DNA from: AWTP1-13 sp963770295
Lineage (GTDB): Bacteria; Pseudomonadota; Alphaproteobacteria; Rhizobiales; Hyphomicrobiaceae
Reading direction: 5' to 3'
Assembly: GCA_963770295.1 (NCBI GenBank)
Contig: CAVYPA010000009.1
Coordinates: 163,602 to 227,601 of the forward strand
Length of the DNA stretch: 64,000 nt
Below, piece by piece: positions 63,140 through 64,000 of the stretch (position 1 is the stretch's first letter; each line of letters opens with the position of its first letter). The notes under the pieces were generated by a model. That model worked only from the letters and a program-made list of their open reading frames with translations, searched no databases and was not told where the DNA came from. Both the position numbers and the translations under genes were made by a program.

Positions 63140-64000
63140 TCATGGCTCCACAATAATCTGGCCATACATCCAAGGGTGCGGTGTGCAGATGTAATAGTGG
63201 ATACCCGGCTGGGTGAAGGTGATTACCTTCGACTCGCCTTTCGCCAGCGCACCAGTACCCCACTCACCCTGCTTCAACGCAGCGGCATCGTGAGGAAGAT
63301 CGCCGACGTTGGTGAAGGTCACCGTGGTCCCCGTTTTGATCCGCACGCGGCTCGGTGCGTAGCTGTACTCTACATTATTGCCGCCGATCTTGATGGCGTC
63401 GGCCCCTGCAATGATCGGCCCCGTGGGTCCGGCAACCGTCGCGGGCGGCGGAGGCGGCCACAAGGGACCCAATTGGCCCTTGAGAGAGAAGGACCAAACG
63501 GCATCACCGTAGGCACTCCCCTGGAGGGAGTTGCCACCCGTTGCAATGACGATGTACTGCTCGCCGCCGACCTCATAGGTCACCGGAGGGGCGTCAGCTC
63601 CAAAACCGGTCTGGAACCGCCATAGCTCTTGTCCTGTCTTGGCATCAAGCGCCAAGAAGTTACCATCAGGCTCACCGCGAAAGACCAGGCCACCCGCTGT
63701 CGCGGTTGAGCCGCCCCCCCCACCCATGCGGTAAGGTGTCTTGTGCTGCCAGACTATCTTGTTTGTCTTGCTGTCGATCGCCGTAAAAGTTCCTCTCATA
63801 GGCGAGCCAATTGGCGCCGATTGCCCGCCACCGACATAGCGCAAACCGCGCACGTATTTGTCGCCGTAGCGTGTAAAGGCGCTATTGCGTACCGTGCCAG
63901 GTACATAGAAATAGCCCGTATCGGGGCTATATGGCATCGGCGACCAGTTAGTCCCACCAAGGCCCGACGGCTGAATTAGCACTGGGGTCTCCCAGAAGGG
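63140..64000 (-). CDS. PQQ-type beta-propeller protein fused to a cupredoxin domain (partial)
   Basis: C-terminal 285 residues of a gene that continues past the right edge. The first part has propeller blades like PQQ-dependent alcohol dehydrogenases: GTNWSPMPYSPDTGYFYVPG, GTFTAIDSKTNKIVWQHKT, GNFLALDAKTGQELWRFQTG (in parts). The last 100 residues form a blue-copper fold: RIKTGTTVTFTN, LPHDAAALK, then ICTPHPWMYGQIIV, supplying the His, Cys, His and Met ligands. The copper domain could accept electrons from the quinoprotein. The catalytic part is outside the window. Stop at 63140-63142. Confidence 0.85.
   Translation of the reverse strand, partial: PFWETPVLIQPSGLGGTNWSPMPYSPDTGYFYVPGTVRNSAFTRYGDKYVRGLRYVGGGQSAPIGSPMRGTFTAIDSKTNKIVWQHKTPYRMGGGGGSTATAGGLVFRGEPDGNFLALDAKTGQELWRFQTGFGADAPPVTYEVGGEQYIVIATGGNSLQGSAYGDAVWSFSLKGQLGPLWPPPPPATVAGPTGPIIAGADAIKIGGNNVEYSYAPSRVRIKTGTTVTFTNVGDLPHDAAALKQGEWGTGALAKGESKVITFTQPGIHYYICTPHPWMYGQIIVEP

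Overview
The window looks like one contig of a high-GC Alphaproteobacterium, probably Hyphomicrobiales or Rhodospirillales. The evidence is its gene content: folP next to glmM, ECF sigma factors paired with membrane anti-sigma factors, a bactofilin, Bug-type solute-binding proteins, several c-type cytochromes and families typical of aromatic, acyl-CoA and halogenated-compound catabolism. No taxonomic marker gene is present, so the order is an inference.

Layout. 0-6 kb: minus-strand catabolic genes: HpaI-type aldolase, a broken Old Yellow Enzyme, methylcrotonyl-CoA carboxylase beta subunit, a LinB-like haloalkane dehalogenase with all catalytic residues, and an NTF2-like protein. 6-11.6 kb: bactofilin, a secreted beta-propeller, folP and glmM. 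11.6-14.7 kb: anti-sigma/ECF sigma pair diverging from cytochrome c' and a diheme cytochrome c. 14.8-21 kb: NupC-like transporter, SDR, aspartate aminotransferase, GST and an ATP/ADP-carrier-like transporter. 21-26.5 kb: cytochrome b plus Tat-exported molybdoenzyme, an intact Old Yellow Enzyme, a possible metallopeptidase and an MFS transporter. 27.4-32.5 kb: EctD-like dioxygenase, small membrane proteins, a TRAP-transporter deletion scar and a DMT transporter.

32.5-39.9 kb is the most unusual part. Two divergent operons leave an AT-richer intergenic region rich in inverted repeats. Leftward: CcmI-like TPR protein, membrane-anchored dicluster ferredoxin (remnant of a flavoprotein) and an ankyrin protein. 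Rightward: ferric-reductase-like membrane protein, a periplasmic cytochrome with 17 CXXCH motifs plus one CXXCQ, an ECF sigma factor overlapping the cytochrome by ATGA, its anti-sigma factor, a terminator, and the end of an outer-membrane barrel. Together they read as an electron conduit from cytoplasm to periplasm, and perhaps beyond, under its own sigma factor. Several of its genes carry single-base frameshifts, mostly in homopolymers.

40-62 kb: thiolase/DUF35 pair, two frameshifted GSTs, MBL hydrolase, Bug protein, an FMN hydroxy-acid dehydrogenase with an embedded heme c motif, a bis-MGD molybdoenzyme, a lactonase remnant, M16 peptidase, Crp/Fnr regulator, cyclase, RidA, an alpha/beta hydrolase, Ogt, an AP2-like basic protein, a HEAT-repeat protein and a Tlde1-like secreted protein. 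At the right end, a 41-nt tRNA(Pro) 3' fragment beside a truncated tyrosine integrase marks an integration site, followed by a PQQ-type propeller fused to a cupredoxin domain that runs off the window.

A recurring theme is breakage. At least seven loci are frameshifted or truncated. Most breaks are one-base indels with good protein similarity on both sides, so recent decay and homopolymer sequencing error are both live explanations.
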